A stretch of 64,000 nucleotides of DNA from positions 62,001-126,000 of the forward strand of contig NZ_RBDY01000017.1 of assembly GCF_003626575.1 (NCBI RefSeq), written 5' to 3'. Positions 15,412 through 25,236 of this stretch are shown here, one piece after another (position 1 is the first letter of the stretch; each line of letters begins with the position of its first letter). Source of the DNA: Streptomyces radicis (GTDB lineage: Bacteria > Actinomycetota > Actinomycetes > Streptomycetales > Streptomycetaceae). The notes under the pieces are model-generated. The model was not told the DNA's origin and ran no database searches. It saw only the letters and a program-made list of their open reading frames with translations. Both the position numbers and the translations under genes were made by a program.

Positions 15412-17847
15412 ATGAACAGCAATGGCGCGTGGAACGCGCGGCAGACGCCAGGGGGGGACCGCGAGGCCGTCCCCTTTGTCGGGGGTGCCCCGCCCGCGCC
15501 CCGGCGCCCACCCGAGCCGGAAGCCCCGCCGCTGGTGCGCTGGATGCGCACGCCACGGCCCGCGGCCAGGCCCGGGGTGTGGCGCCCCGGGCACGTCCCC
15601 AAGCCGCCCGAGGACCCGAGCAGGCTGGGCGACCGTGAGCTGCTGGGCTCCGCACTGCTCGCGCTGATCTGCGGCTGGACGCTGTACTCCCTGTGCCTCA
15701 CCTACCTCGACTTCTACGCCTGGCCCGCGATCTGGGTGACGCCCCAGCACTGGCGCGTGGCCCCCGAGCACCTCCCCGAGAACGCCACCGCCGACGACGT
15801 GCTGGTCGCCTGGCAGACGACCATGCAGATCTACGACATCCTCTTCGCCCTCGCGCTCATCTGCGTCTTCGGCAGGCTGGGCCACGGGCCCGAGGTGTGG
15901 CGCCGCTACGCCCCCGCGCCGATGCGCCGCGCGTGGTCCGCGGTGGCCTCCCCTTTCGGCTGGGTCGCCACCTACCGCCGCCAGCTGCTCGCCGTGCTGA
16001 TCGGCGGGGTGATCTGGATGGCGTGCTTCACCGGGAACTGGATGCTGTGGCTCGAGCCGCTCTTCCTCGTGGTCCCCGACACATGGTGGGAGGACGGCGA
16101 CACCCTCACCTACCGGGTCGCCTACAACATCTACTACGCCCTGTTCACGCTGCTGCTGCTCGTCGGCGTGTGGTCCCTGGGCGACCTGCGGGCCATCCCG
16201 CGGCGGATCCGCTTCGGCGTGCGCCCCGGCGAGCGCCGCGACCCGCGGGCCGGGGCGCCGGGCGTCACGGGCACTGAGATCGTGCCGCGCGCCGGGCTGA
16301 CCGAGTGGGCGGCGCTGCGCCGCGCGGGGGCTCAGGGCGCCGCCGACCGGCTCGCCGATGACGCCAGGTCGGGCGCCATGTCCGACCTCGACTACGCCCG
16401 TATCGAGCACGCGTGGCAGGCCGTCAGGGCCAGGCCCACCGAGCTGCCCGCGTTCGCCGCCGCCGCCGAGGCCCAGGGCGCGGGCGCGTTCCCGCATGCC
16501 TCGGGCCACCGCGACCTCACGGTCCGCACCGCGCGGCACGACCTGCTGACGCGTCAGGTCCGCATCGGGCACGCCCCCGACGAGGAGCGCAACCCGTACG
16601 ACTACCGCGGCGAGGACGTCGCCCTCGACCCGGCCGTGCTCGGCACGTCGCTGCTCGCCGTGGGCCCGCCGGGATCCGGCAAGACCGGACGCGTCATCAG
16701 GCCCGTCACCGAGGCGCTGTGCCTCCAGGCCCTCGCCAACCAGGCCACCGTCGTCGCCGTCGGCAGCGCGTCGAGCTCGCTCGGCCCGGACGACGCGTTC
16801 GACGTCATCCTGCGCGTCGGCGACCCGGCGAGCGCCTACCGGCTCGACCTGTGGGGCGGCGCCACCGACATCGACGGCGCCGCGGCGCTGCTGGCCGAGG
16901 CCCTGGTGGGCGGCTCGCGCGTGGAACCGAGGGACGCCGCCGCGGTGCTGAGCCAGCTCATCGGCCCCTACTACGCGGCGTTCGGGCGGCTGCCGGGTCT
17001 TGCCGAGCTGCGTGCCATGCTGGACGGCGCGCCCGCGCTGCTTCGCACCCTCCACGAGCGCCTCGACCACGCCCCCGACCAGCGCCGCGACCTCGAGGCG
17101 CGGCGGCGGCAGGCACAGCGGCCCGACGACCTCGGCCCCCATCTCGCGGACTGGCTCGCCCTGGTGGACCGCGCCGGGCTCTCGCCCCACGCCGCGCCGG
17201 GGGCCCGGGGGCCCGAGGTGTTCTCGCTCAGCGCCCTGACCAGGCCGCTGCGGGTGCGGATCGACCTGCCCGCCAGGGGGCACGCGGAGGCGGGCCGGAT
17301 CATCACGCGGCTGATCCTCGCCCAGTTCACGGCGGCCGTGACCGCGCGCCCCGACCGCTCGCTCTTCGCGTGCCTCGTGCTCGACGACGCCACCGCGGCG
17401 ATCACCCGGGGCACGGTGCGCGGGCTGACGCAGCTGCGCCCGGCCAACGGCGGCGTGGTGCTCGCGCTGCGCACGCTCGACGACGTTCCGGCCGACCTTC
17501 GGGCCGGGCTGCTCGGCGCGGTCGGCTGCCGCATGGCGTTCTCCGGCGTCACCACGTGGGACGCCGAGCACTTCGCGCGCGCCTGGGGCACCGAGTGGCG
17601 GGAGGACGTGGAGACCACCCGCACCCCCGACCGCGCGGGCGGCGGGCTGCGCCGCCTGGTGCGCGGGGTGCGCAAGCTGGCCACGGGGCGCGACACCACG
17701 GTGGACGCGGTGACGGTGCGTCGCGTGGAGCGCGAGCGCTGGTCCGCCTCCGAGCTGGCGCACCGGGTCCCGCCCCGGCACGCGGTGATCTCGCTGACCA
17801 CCGTCTCGGGCGAGCCGGGCCCGCCCACCCTGGTGCGCCTCGGCTGA
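15412..17847 (+). CDS. Membrane ATPase of the TraG/VirD4-like type
   Basis: 811 residues. After a Pro/Arg-rich head come four predicted membrane helices between ~75 and 265 (LLGSALLALICGWTLYSL, IYDILFALALICVFG, LLAVLIGGVIWMACF, ALFTLLLLVGVWSLG). The cytoplasmic part has Walker A GPPGSGKTG at ~417-425 and a Walker-B-like ACLVLDD near 655. This matches coupling-protein-like P-loop ATPases often labelled ATP/GTP-binding protein in Streptomyces. The expected role would be nucleotide-driven transport of DNA or protein, but no relaxase or other conjugation gene is near. The ATG at 15412 has AGGGGG about 12 nt upstream. It is divergent from the orphan ABC ATPase. Confidence 0.65.
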   Translation: MNSNGAWNARQTPGGDREAVPFVGGAPPAPRRPPEPEAPPLVRWMRTPRPAARPGVWRPGHVPKPPEDPSRLGDRELLGSALLALICGWTLYSLCLTYLDFYAWPAIWVTPQHWRVAPEHLPENATADDVLVAWQTTMQIYDILFALALICVFGRLGHGPEVWRRYAPAPMRRAWSAVASPFGWVATYRRQLLAVLIGGVIWMACFTGNWMLWLEPLFLVVPDTWWEDGDTLTYRVAYNIYYALFTLLLLVGVWSLGDLRAIPRRIRFGVRPGERRDPRAGAPGVTGTEIVPRAGLTEWAALRRAGAQGAADRLADDARSGAMSDLDYARIEHAWQAVRARPTELPAFAAAAEAQGAGAFPHASGHRDLTVRTARHDLLTRQVRIGHAPDEERNPYDYRGEDVALDPAVLGTSLLAVGPPGSGKTGRVIRPVTEALCLQALANQATVVAVGSASSSLGPDDAFDVILRVGDPASAYRLDLWGGATDIDGAAALLAEALVGGSRVEPRDAAAVLSQLIGPYYAAFGRLPGLAELRAMLDGAPALLRTLHERLDHAPDQRRDLEARRRQAQRPDDLGPHLADWLALVDRAGLSPHAAPGARGPEVFSLSALTRPLRVRIDLPARGHAEAGRIITRLILAQFTAAVTARPDRSLFACLVLDDATAAITRGTVRGLTQLRPANGGVVLALRTLDDVPADLRAGLLGAVGCRMAFSGVTTWDAEHFARAWGTEWREDVETTRTPDRAGGGLRRLVRGVRKLATGRDTTVDAVTVRRVERERWSASELAHRVPPRHAVISLTTVSGEPGPPTLVRLG

Positions 17848-17881
17848 CCCTCCCGCCGAGCCATGCGGAAACGTCCCCGCG

Positions 17882-17905
17882 GGTGTCCGACAACGGTCGG
17901 GCACC
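17882..17905. promoter_or_regulatory. Inverted-repeat operator candidate upstream of the PucR-type regulator
   Basis: GGTGTCCGAC-AACG-GTCGGGCACC has 10-bp arms with one mismatch and a 4-bp centre, in the 147-bp spacer before the regulator gene. It could be an autoregulatory site. It lies 35 bp after the preceding stop, so a weak terminator is an alternative. Confidence 0.4.
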
Positions 17906-17994
17906 GGCCGCATATGCCCCGGGCGGGATCGAGTGGCCGCGACCCCTGGCTGTACGGTGAGGTGACGTGTCGCTACGCGCCCTCAAGGTGATCC

Positions 17995-19542
17995 ATGCAC
18001 CCGACGCTTGCCTCACTCGTCCAGCACACCTCGCTCAAGCTCGGCGTGCTCACGGGCGAGGACCGGCTGGACACCCCCGTGCGCTGGGCGCACGCCAGTG
18101 AGCTCGCGGATCCCACCCCCTGGCTCGACGGCGGGGAGCTGCTGCTGACCACCGGGCCGCACCTGGCCGTGCACGACGAGGCCGAGACGCGTGCCTATGC
18201 CGCGCGGCTCGCCGAGGCGGGCGTCGTCGGCCTGGCCTTCGGCGTCGGCGTCAACCACCCCGAGGTGCCGCCCGCGCTGCTCGCCGCCGTGCGGGAGGCC
18301 GGGCTCCCGCTGCTCGAGGTGCCGCGGCGCACGCCGTTCATCGCGATCGGCAAGGTCGTCTCGGCCGCGATAGCCGCCGAGCAGTACCGGGCGGTCACCG
18401 CGGGGTTCGCCGCCCAGCGCGAGCTGACCAGGGCCGCGCTCTCCGGCGACCGGCCCGAGGCGCTGCTGGCCAGGCTGGCCGGGCACGTGGGCGGCTGGGC
18501 CGCCCTCTACGACCTCTCGGGCGCGGTCACCGCCGTCGCCCCCGGCTGGGCGATGCGCCGCGCCGCCCGGCTCACCGCCGAGGTGCGGCGCCTCGGCGAC
18601 CGGCCCGCGCCCGCGAGCGTCGTCTGCGCCGCGGGGCCCGAGGACGACCGCGTCGAGCTCCAGACCATCGGCACAGGGCAGGTCCCGCGCGCCGCGCTCG
18701 CGGTCGGCACCGACGCGCCGCTCGGCACGGGCGAGCGGTACGCCGTCCAGTCCGCCGTCGCCGTGCTGACCCTGCTGACCGAGCGCTCCAGGGCCTACCG
18801 GCGCGCCGAGGCCAGGCTGGGCGCGGCGGTGCTGCGCATGCTGCTCAGCGGCGAGCCCGACCACGCCAGGGCCGTGGCGGGGCAGCTCTACGGCGGGCTG
18901 CTCGACGCCCCGCTGCGCGTGCTGGTCGCGGCGGGGGAGCCCAAGGCGCTCGAATCCCTCCGTGCCGCCGCCGAGTCGGCCGCCACCCGCGCCGGTGAGT
19001 CGGTGCTCTCCGCCCCCGACGGCGACGGCCTGGTGCTGCTCGCGTCGGACGGCGGCGGCGCCCTTGCCGCGTGCCGGGCGTTCGCCGCGGGCCATGACGC
19101 GGTGGCGCTGGCCCTGGGCATGTCCGCGCCGACCGGGCCTGCCTCGGCCGACGCCGCCTACCAGCAGGCGCGCGAGGCGCTGCTGGTGGCGCGCCGCCGC
19201 GGGCGCGCGCTGGTCGAGCACGAGGACGTGGCCACCGGCACGGTGCTCTCCCTGCTCAACGACGACGCCGTGCGCGCCTTCGCCGACGGCATGCTGCGCG
19301 CGTTGCGCCACCACGACGAGCACGGCAGGGGCGACCTGGTGGCGTCGCTGCGCGCGTGGCTGGCCCGGCACGGGCAGTGGGACGCCGCGGCGGCCGACCT
19401 CGGGGTGCACCGGCACACGCTGCGCTACCGGATGCGGCGCGTCGAGGAGATCCTGGAGCGCTCGCTCGACGACCCTGACGTCCGCATGGAGCTGTGGCTG
19501 GCGCTCAAGGCCACCGACCGCACCGCGCTCGGCACCTCCTGA
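17995..19542 (+). CDS. PucR-family transcriptional regulator
   Basis: 515 residues. The N-terminal PucR domain reads VRWAHASELADPTPWLDGGELLLTTG (residues ~28-55). The C-terminal ~60 residues carry the PucR/CdaR helix-turn-helix (AAADLGVHRHTLRYRMRRVEEIL). It probably senses a small catabolic ligand and controls the adjoining aldehyde dehydrogenase and the GABA/polyamine genes; this is from position and family, not proven. The ATG has AAGGTG 5 nt upstream. Three tandem 14-bp repeats span its stop codon. Confidence 0.85.
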   Translation: MHPTLASLVQHTSLKLGVLTGEDRLDTPVRWAHASELADPTPWLDGGELLLTTGPHLAVHDEAETRAYAARLAEAGVVGLAFGVGVNHPEVPPALLAAVREAGLPLLEVPRRTPFIAIGKVVSAAIAAEQYRAVTAGFAAQRELTRAALSGDRPEALLARLAGHVGGWAALYDLSGAVTAVAPGWAMRRAARLTAEVRRLGDRPAPASVVCAAGPEDDRVELQTIGTGQVPRAALAVGTDAPLGTGERYAVQSAVAVLTLLTERSRAYRRAEARLGAAVLRMLLSGEPDHARAVAGQLYGGLLDAPLRVLVAAGEPKALESLRAAAESAATRAGESVLSAPDGDGLVLLASDGGGALAACRAFAAGHDAVALALGMSAPTGPASADAAYQQAREALLVARRRGRALVEHEDVATGTVLSLLNDDAVRAFADGMLRALRHHDEHGRGDLVASLRAWLARHGQWDAAAADLGVHRHTLRYRMRRVEEILERSLDDPDVRMELWLALKATDRTALGTS

Positions 19543-19572
19543 GGGTCACCTCCCGAGGGGCACCTCCCGAGG
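19531..19572. repeat. Three tandem 14-bp repeats spanning the PucR-gene stop codon
   Basis: GGCACCTCCTGAGG (19531-19544), GTCACCTCCCGAGG (19545-19558) and GGCACCTCCCGAGG (19559-19572). The TGA stop lies in the first copy, where one T replaces the C of the others. The rest of the spacer to 19745 shows no gene. Confidence 0.8.
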
Positions 19573-19745
19573 GCTGTCCGCCGGGCGGCATCTCCCGGGC
19601 GGCAGCCGCCGAGCGGCGGGGCCAGACGCCGGGGTGGCGCGCGCGGGGCGCGTTTTGCGACACCGCGGACAACATCGCCGCGGGCGCCCAGCGCCTACCG
19701 TGGAGGCGGGAAGCGGAAGCGACTACCTCGGAAGGCGGCATCGCG

Positions 19746-21200
19746 ATGACCACGACTGGATCCCCGCGCCCGTTCTGGCTCGCGGGCCGGGAGGCGACCG
19801 GCGAGAGCACCGTGGAGGTCACGTCGCCGTGGGACGGCTCGGCCGTCGGCTCGGTCGGCGTGCCCACCGCGGCGCAGACGGAGGAGGCGGTGGCCGCGGC
19901 GGCGGCCGTGGCCGACGCGTTCGCCGCGACGCCCGCGCATGTGCGCGCCGCCGCGCTCGACCTGGTCTGCCGCCGGGTGGGCGAGCGGGCGGACGAGATC
20001 GCGCGGCTCATCTCGGCGGAGAACGGCAAGCCCATGAAGTGGGCGCGCCTCGAAGTGGCGCGCTGCGTCTCGGTGTTCCGCTGGGCGGCGGACGAGGCCA
20101 GGCGGTTCAACGGCGGGATCGCGCAGCGCCTCGACGCGGACGCCGGGGGCACGGGGCGGCTCGCGCTCACCCGCCGCGTCCCCTACGGCCCCGTGCTCGG
20201 CATCGCGCCGTTCAACTTCCCGCTGAACCTGTGCGCCCACAAGGTCGCGCCCGCCCTCGCGGCCGGGGTCCCGATCATCCTCAAGCCCGCGCCCGCCACC
20301 CCGCTCTCCGGGCTGCTGCTCGGCGACCTGCTCGCCGAGACGGACCTGCCCGCCGGGGCGTGGAGCGTGCTGCCCGTGCCCAACGACGCGATGCCCGCGC
20401 TCGTCCAGGACGAGCGGCTGCCGATCATCTCGTTCACCGGCTCGGTGCCGGTCGGCTGGTCCATCCGCGACGCGGTGCCGCGCAAGCGCGTCACGCTGGA
20501 GCTCGGCGGGAACGGCGCGGCGATCGTCCTGGCCGACTACGCCTCGGACGCCGACCTCGACTGGGCGGCGCAGCGGATCGCCACGTTCTCCAACTACCAG
20601 GCGGGGCAGTCCTGCATCTCGGTCCAGCGGGTCATCGCCGACGACGCGGTGTACGACCGGCTCGTGCCCCGGCTGATCGCCGCGGTGGAGGCGCTGGTCA
20701 CGGGCGACCCGTCGGACGAGGCCACCGACGTGGGCCCGTTGATCAACGAGGACGCCGCCCGGCGCGTGGAGTCCTGGGTGGACGAGGCGACCGAGGCGGG
20801 CGCGAAGGTGCTCACCGGGGGCGCGCGGGAGGGCGCGAGCTATGTGCCGACCGTGCTCGAAGGCGTGCCGACCGACGCCAAGGTGGCCACCGAGGAGGTG
20901 TTCGGGCCCGTCATGGCCCTCACCCGGGTGAGCGGCGAGGAGGCGGCCTACGCGGCGGCGAACGCCTCGCGGTTCGGCCTCCAGGCGGGCCTGTTCACGC
21001 GCGACGTGCACGCGGCGTTCCGCGCCCACCGGGCCCTCGAGGTGGGCGGCGTCGTGGTGGGCGACGTGCCGTCGTACCGCGCCGACCAGATGCCCTACGG
21101 GGGCGCGAAGCAGTCGGGCGTGGGGCGCGAGGGCGTGCGGTTCGCGATGGAGGACTACACCTACGAGCGGGTGATGGTGCTCACCGGTCTCGAGCTGTAG
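19746..21200 (+). CDS. Aldehyde dehydrogenase (succinate-semialdehyde or related)
   Basis: 484 residues, complete. The PFNFP asparagine is N157, the general base E252 in LELGGNG and the nucleophile C290 in QAGQSCISVQR. The C-terminal YGGAKQSGVGREGVRFAMEDYT is typical of the NAD(P)-dependent family. Together with GabT it could oxidise succinate semialdehyde to succinate; the C-terminus also fits lactaldehyde/glyceraldehyde-type enzymes, so substrate is uncertain. It lies directly downstream of the PucR-type regulator, which suggests control by it. Its last 20 bp overlap the convergent methylase gene. Confidence 0.85.
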   Translation: MTTTGSPRPFWLAGREATGESTVEVTSPWDGSAVGSVGVPTAAQTEEAVAAAAAVADAFAATPAHVRAAALDLVCRRVGERADEIARLISAENGKPMKWARLEVARCVSVFRWAADEARRFNGGIAQRLDADAGGTGRLALTRRVPYGPVLGIAPFNFPLNLCAHKVAPALAAGVPIILKPAPATPLSGLLLGDLLAETDLPAGAWSVLPVPNDAMPALVQDERLPIISFTGSVPVGWSIRDAVPRKRVTLELGGNGAAIVLADYASDADLDWAAQRIATFSNYQAGQSCISVQRVIADDAVYDRLVPRLIAAVEALVTGDPSDEATDVGPLINEDAARRVESWVDEATEAGAKVLTGGAREGASYVPTVLEGVPTDAKVATEEVFGPVMALTRVSGEEAAYAAANASRFGLQAGLFTRDVHAAFRAHRALEVGGVVVGDVPSYRADQMPYGGAKQSGVGREGVRFAMEDYTYERVMVLTGLEL

Positions 21201-22263
21201 GCGCGGGCGCCGCCGCGCGGTCGCGGCCCGCGGGGAGGCGGGCCACCACGAGGTCGCGGACGATCGCCTGGTCCACCCGGTGGCGGAAGCCCTGGTGCGC
21301 CTCGCCGTCCGCGACCTCGAAGCCGTGGTCGGCCAGCAGCCAGGTCAGCTCGGAGCGGCGCGCGACCAGGGTGTTCCACGCGATGCCGATGGCCCCGCCG
21401 GGCCGCAGCAGCCGGGTCCACACCGGCAGCGCCGACGTCAGCAGCGGCATCGGGCTGCGCGAGACCTCGGCGCGCGCCGTCGCGCCGTGCCGCACGCCGT
21501 AGGGCGCGTCGGTGACGATCAGGTCGAACGACGCGGGCCTGAAGAAGTCGCCGCTCGCGGCGGTGTCGGCGTTGACCATGGTGACGTCGATGGACTCGCC
21601 CCGCTTGTACGACTCCTTGGTCGCGCCGAGCTCGACATGGAAGCGGCGGCCGAGCGACCTGCGGTCGCGGCGCACGGTGGTGATCTCGGCGCGGTGCTTG
21701 AGCCTGCTGTTCTTGAGCCACTGGCGCAGAAAGGCGGCGTAGGCGTCGAAGCTCTTGCCGTCGCGCTCGACGCCCGCCGCGTCGAGGCCGTACATCACCG
21801 CCTGGTTGAGCGTGGTGCCCCGGCCGCACAGCGGGTCGAACACCCGCAGCTCGCGCCTGAGCAGGCGCTCGGGGTCGGCGCACGCCATCGCGGTCACGTT
21901 GAGCAGCAGCTTGGTGAAGTCCTCGTTGGTCTTGCCCGGGTACTTCTGGATCGTGATCAGCTCGCTGCCGAACGTGTCGAGCCGGGTCAGCTCCACGGGC
22001 GCGAGTCGGCCGTCCTCGATCTCGAACAGGGCGTAGAGCGACGACAGGTTGGCGAGCGCCGCCACCTCACCCTCGGTCAGCGGCTCCTCGGTCGCGAAGG
22101 TCACGTACGGCACCCCCGCGAGCGCGGTCTCGGCCACGTCCCGGATCCTGCCACCGAGCAACGCGTCCCCGATGACCAGCAGTTCCGCCCTGGCCAGGTC
22201 CACGGAGGCGCGGGCGTAGACCCGGTTGTGGGAGGGGAGCAGCAGCATTCCGTACGTTCTCAT
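21181..22263 (-). CDS. TRM11-like N2/N6 nucleic-acid methyltransferase
   Basis: 360 residues. The C-terminal Rossmann methylase has the SAM motif VFDPLCGRGTTLNQAV and the catalytic motif DLIVTDAPYGVRHG (D-A-P-Y in place of the usual D/N-P-P-Y). The N-terminal ~130 residues (YARASVDLARAELLVIGDALLGG) look like a THUMP-replacement domain as in TRM11-type tRNA guanosine methylases. The target (tRNA, rRNA or DNA) cannot be told. The ATG at 22263 is used. It is convergent and overlapping with the aldehyde dehydrogenase gene. Confidence 0.75.
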   Translation of the reverse strand: MRTYGMLLLPSHNRVYARASVDLARAELLVIGDALLGGRIRDVAETALAGVPYVTFATEEPLTEGEVAALANLSSLYALFEIEDGRLAPVELTRLDTFGSELITIQKYPGKTNEDFTKLLLNVTAMACADPERLLRRELRVFDPLCGRGTTLNQAVMYGLDAAGVERDGKSFDAYAAFLRQWLKNSRLKHRAEITTVRRDRRSLGRRFHVELGATKESYKRGESIDVTMVNADTAASGDFFRPASFDLIVTDAPYGVRHGATARAEVSRSPMPLLTSALPVWTRLLRPGGAIGIAWNTLVARRSELTWLLADHGFEVADGEAHQGFRHRVDQAIVRDLVVARLPAGRDRAAAPAPTARDR

Positions 22264-22289
22264 CGCGCCGGAGTGTAGTCGTTCACCTT

Positions 22290-25151
22290 TCAGTTGAAGT
22301 GCAGCCGGTCCACCCTGACCTGGCCCCTCAGGGTCAGGCGGAGGTCATGGACCCCCGTGGGCGGCTCGGGCAGCTCCGCGGTCACCGTCGTCCAGGCGTA
22401 GCGGTCGCCGGTGGACGGGACGCGCAGCGTGACGCGGCAGCCGGTGCCGGGGACGCGCAGCTCGACCGTGGCGCTCCCCGGCTCGGCGCGGGCCGCGCGC
22501 AGCCGCACCTCGCGCGCCCCCGCGCCGAAGTCGCAGCGCCGGAACAGCAGCTCGCCCGGAGCGTCGGGGCCCGCGGCCACGGCGTCGCCCGACACCCGTG
22601 TGGTGTCGACGAGTTCGGTGCCCTCGCTCTCGTCCCAGTCGGCCGCGGCCAGCCCCGCGGTCGACACGGGCCTCGGCCCGGGGCGTTCGCCGTCCACGGT
22701 CAGCTCGGCGGTGGCCCGCGGGTCGCGGCTCGAGGCGCCCGCGGCCACGGTGTAGGCCCCGGGCTCGACGCACCAGCGGCCGTGCGCGACGTCCCAGAAG
22801 CCCAGCGCCTCGTCGGCGGGCACGGCGAACGTCACCTCCCGGCTCTCGCCCGGCGCCAGATGGATCCGCCGGTGCCCGATCAGCCAGCGGTGCGGGCGCG
22901 GCACGCTCGGCGCGACGGCGGAGAGATAGAGCTGCGCCACCTCGTCGCCCGCCACCGCGCCCGTGTTGGTCACGGTCACGGTGGCGGTCAGCGTCCCGTC
23001 CACGACCTCGGCCGCGAGGCCCGCGTAGCCGAACGTCGTGTAGGACAGGCCGTGGCCGAACGGGTAGAGCGGCGCGCCGTCGTGGTAGAGATACGTGGCG
23101 CGCGCCGTGATCAGGTCGTAGTCCAGGAGTTCCGGCAGGTCCTCGTCCCGCGCGTACCACGTCTGGGGCAGCCGCCCGCCGGGCGAGACGTCCCCGCACA
23201 GCACCCGCGCCAGCGCCTCACCCGCGGCCTGCCCGCCGTGCGCGGTCCACAGCAGCGCGGGCAGCGCCGCGTCCGCCTCGGGCACGGCATACGGGTACGA
23301 GGAGACCAGCACGAGCGCGGTGCGGGGGTTGGCGGCGTGCGCGGCGCGCCACAGCGCCTCCTGGCGAGGGGGCAGGGCGAGCGTCGAACGGTCCTCGGTC
23401 TCCCGGCCGTTGATGTGCGGGTCGTTGCCCGCCACCACCAGGACGACATCCGCGGCCCCGGCCGCGGCCCGCACCGCGTCCTCGCCGCGCTCGACGGTCT
23501 CGACGTGGAGGGGCTCGCCCCGCTCGCCCACCGTCAGCTCCCCCTCGGCCACGCCCACCAGGCCGCCGCTGCCCCGGTGCCGCAGCACATGCGCGTCGCC
23601 GTGCGGCTCGAGCGTGAACGTCTCCCGCACGACCCAGCCGCCCGGCGCCTCAGCCGAGGCCCGCACCCTGGCGTCGTCGGCGACCGACAGATACCGCCCG
23701 TCGGGCGCCCGCAGCGTGAGCACGCCATCGCCCCAGTCGGTCAGGGTGAACGACGTGGCGCCCGAGGCCCGGCCGACGGTCAGCGGCGGCAGGTCGGTCC
23801 GGCCGCCGAGCAGCGCGGGGTCGAACGCGGCGGCCTGGCCGCCCGCCCCGGCGTCCTGGTCCCCGGCCTCCGGCACGGTGACCCAGCCGCTCGCCATCCG
23901 CAGCCGCACGACGTCCGCGCCCTCCGCGAACTCCACCGACGCGACGCCCCGGTGGGCCCGCAGCCCGGCCAGCGGGGTGGTGCGACGCAGCAGCGCGCCG
24001 CTGTACCAGTCGAGCTTCACCTCGTCGGCAAGCGGCCCCACCACGGCGACCCGGGTGCCGGGGCGCAGCGGCAGCAGGCCTTCGTTCTTGAGCAGCACCA
24101 CCGCCTGCTCGGCGGCGGTCAGCGCGAGCGCGCGGTGCTCGGGGGTGTCGAAGGCGGCCTCGTCGTCGAAGGGGTCGGGGCCGGGGTCGAACGCGCCGAG
24201 CCGGATGCGCAGGGCCAGCAGCCGCGCGGCCGCGGCGTCGATGTCGGCCCGGGTGATCAGGCCGCGTCCGAGCGCCGCGGTCAGCCGCGCCACCGTCGGC
24301 GCGGCGTCGGTGCCGTGGTCGGTGAAGCTGTCCACGCCCGCGGTGAGCGCGGCGGCCAACCCCTGCTCGTGGTCGGGGAGATAGCCCTGGGAACCGGCGA
24401 TGTTGCTGGGCGCGTAGGCGTCGGAGCAGACCACGAGCGGCAGGTCGGTCCAGGTGCGCAGGGCGCTCGCCAGCAGGGGGGAGAGGTGGTTGGGGCGGCC
24501 GTTGACGAGGTTGTAGGCGGGCATCACCCCGGCGACGCCGCCCGCGCGCACGGGGCCGCGGAAGGCGGGCAGCTCGTACTCGTGGAGCACGCGCGGGCGC
24601 AGCGACGTGGAGGCGGTGTCGCGGTCGCGCTCGTGGTTGTGGGCCAGCCAGTGCTTGAGCACGGGCGCGGTGCGCCAGCGCTCGGGGTGGTCGCCGCGCA
24701 GGCCGCGCGTGTAGGCGGTGGCGAGCGCGGCGGTCAGCCGCGGGTCCTCGGCGTAGCCCTCCTCGTTCCTGCTCCACAGCGGGTGGCGCAGCGGATTGAT
24801 CGTGGGGGCCCAGACGTTGAGGCCCACCCGGGGGTCGGCGGCGCGCATCGCGCGGACCTCGCGGCCCACCGCCTCGCCGACGCGGCGCAGCAGGGCGTCG
24901 TTCCAGGTGGCGCCGAGCCCCACCGCCTGGGGGAAGACGGTGGCCCGGCCCATCCAGGCGACCCCGTGCAGCGCCTCTTGCCCGGTGCGGAACGCGGGCA
25001 TGCCCAACCGCTCGACGGCGGGGGCGTGTTGGTGGAGCATCGAGATCCGCTCGGCGGGCGTGAGCCGCGCCAGCAGATCGGCGGTCCTGGCCTCGACGCC
25101 GAGGCCGGGGTCGCGGAAGGGCGGGGGGCTGGGCGGGGGGCTTGCGGTCAC
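22290..25151 (-). CDS. Glycoside hydrolase family 3 beta-glucosidase/xylosidase
   Basis: 953 residues without a signal peptide, so intracellular. The GH3 barrel has KHWLAHNH at 166-173 and the nucleophile D244 in VCSDAYAPSN; the GH3 C-domain follows, split by an inserted ~160-residue beta-rich segment (about 410-570: ASGWVTVP... RYLSVADDARVRAS, fascin-like). A fibronectin-III-like domain (~690-790) and a C-terminal CBM6-like sandwich (DTTRVSGDAVAAG to RVDRLHFN) complete it. It would cleave imported beta-linked oligosaccharides. GTG start. The 329-bp divergent spacer upstream holds two palindromes of the LacI type. Confidence 0.88.
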   Translation of the reverse strand: MTASPPPSPPPFRDPGLGVEARTADLLARLTPAERISMLHQHAPAVERLGMPAFRTGQEALHGVAWMGRATVFPQAVGLGATWNDALLRRVGEAVGREVRAMRAADPRVGLNVWAPTINPLRHPLWSRNEEGYAEDPRLTAALATAYTRGLRGDHPERWRTAPVLKHWLAHNHERDRDTASTSLRPRVLHEYELPAFRGPVRAGGVAGVMPAYNLVNGRPNHLSPLLASALRTWTDLPLVVCSDAYAPSNIAGSQGYLPDHEQGLAAALTAGVDSFTDHGTDAAPTVARLTAALGRGLITRADIDAAAARLLALRIRLGAFDPGPDPFDDEAAFDTPEHRALALTAAEQAVVLLKNEGLLPLRPGTRVAVVGPLADEVKLDWYSGALLRRTTPLAGLRAHRGVASVEFAEGADVVRLRMASGWVTVPEAGDQDAGAGGQAAAFDPALLGGRTDLPPLTVGRASGATSFTLTDWGDGVLTLRAPDGRYLSVADDARVRASAEAPGGWVVRETFTLEPHGDAHVLRHRGSGGLVGVAEGELTVGERGEPLHVETVERGEDAVRAAAGAADVVLVVAGNDPHINGRETEDRSTLALPPRQEALWRAAHAANPRTALVLVSSYPYAVPEADAALPALLWTAHGGQAAGEALARVLCGDVSPGGRLPQTWYARDEDLPELLDYDLITARATYLYHDGAPLYPFGHGLSYTTFGYAGLAAEVVDGTLTATVTVTNTGAVAGDEVAQLYLSAVAPSVPRPHRWLIGHRRIHLAPGESREVTFAVPADEALGFWDVAHGRWCVEPGAYTVAAGASSRDPRATAELTVDGERPGPRPVSTAGLAAADWDESEGTELVDTTRVSGDAVAAGPDAPGELLFRRCDFGAGAREVRLRAARAEPGSATVELRVPGTGCRVTLRVPSTGDRYAWTTVTAELPEPPTGVHDLRLTLRGQVRVDRLHFN

Positions 25152-25236
25152 GGGCGGTCCCGGAGTCGGCGGCGGCTTGCGGCGCTTGCGAAGGGTGCGG
25201 CGCCGCCCACGCGTCCCACGGTGCGAACGGCCGTCT

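Noticed and set aside
15238..17913. 891-codon minus-strand frame opposite the TraG-like gene
   Set aside because: Shadow of a gene with clear P-loop and membrane helices; no ribosome site or recognisable protein.
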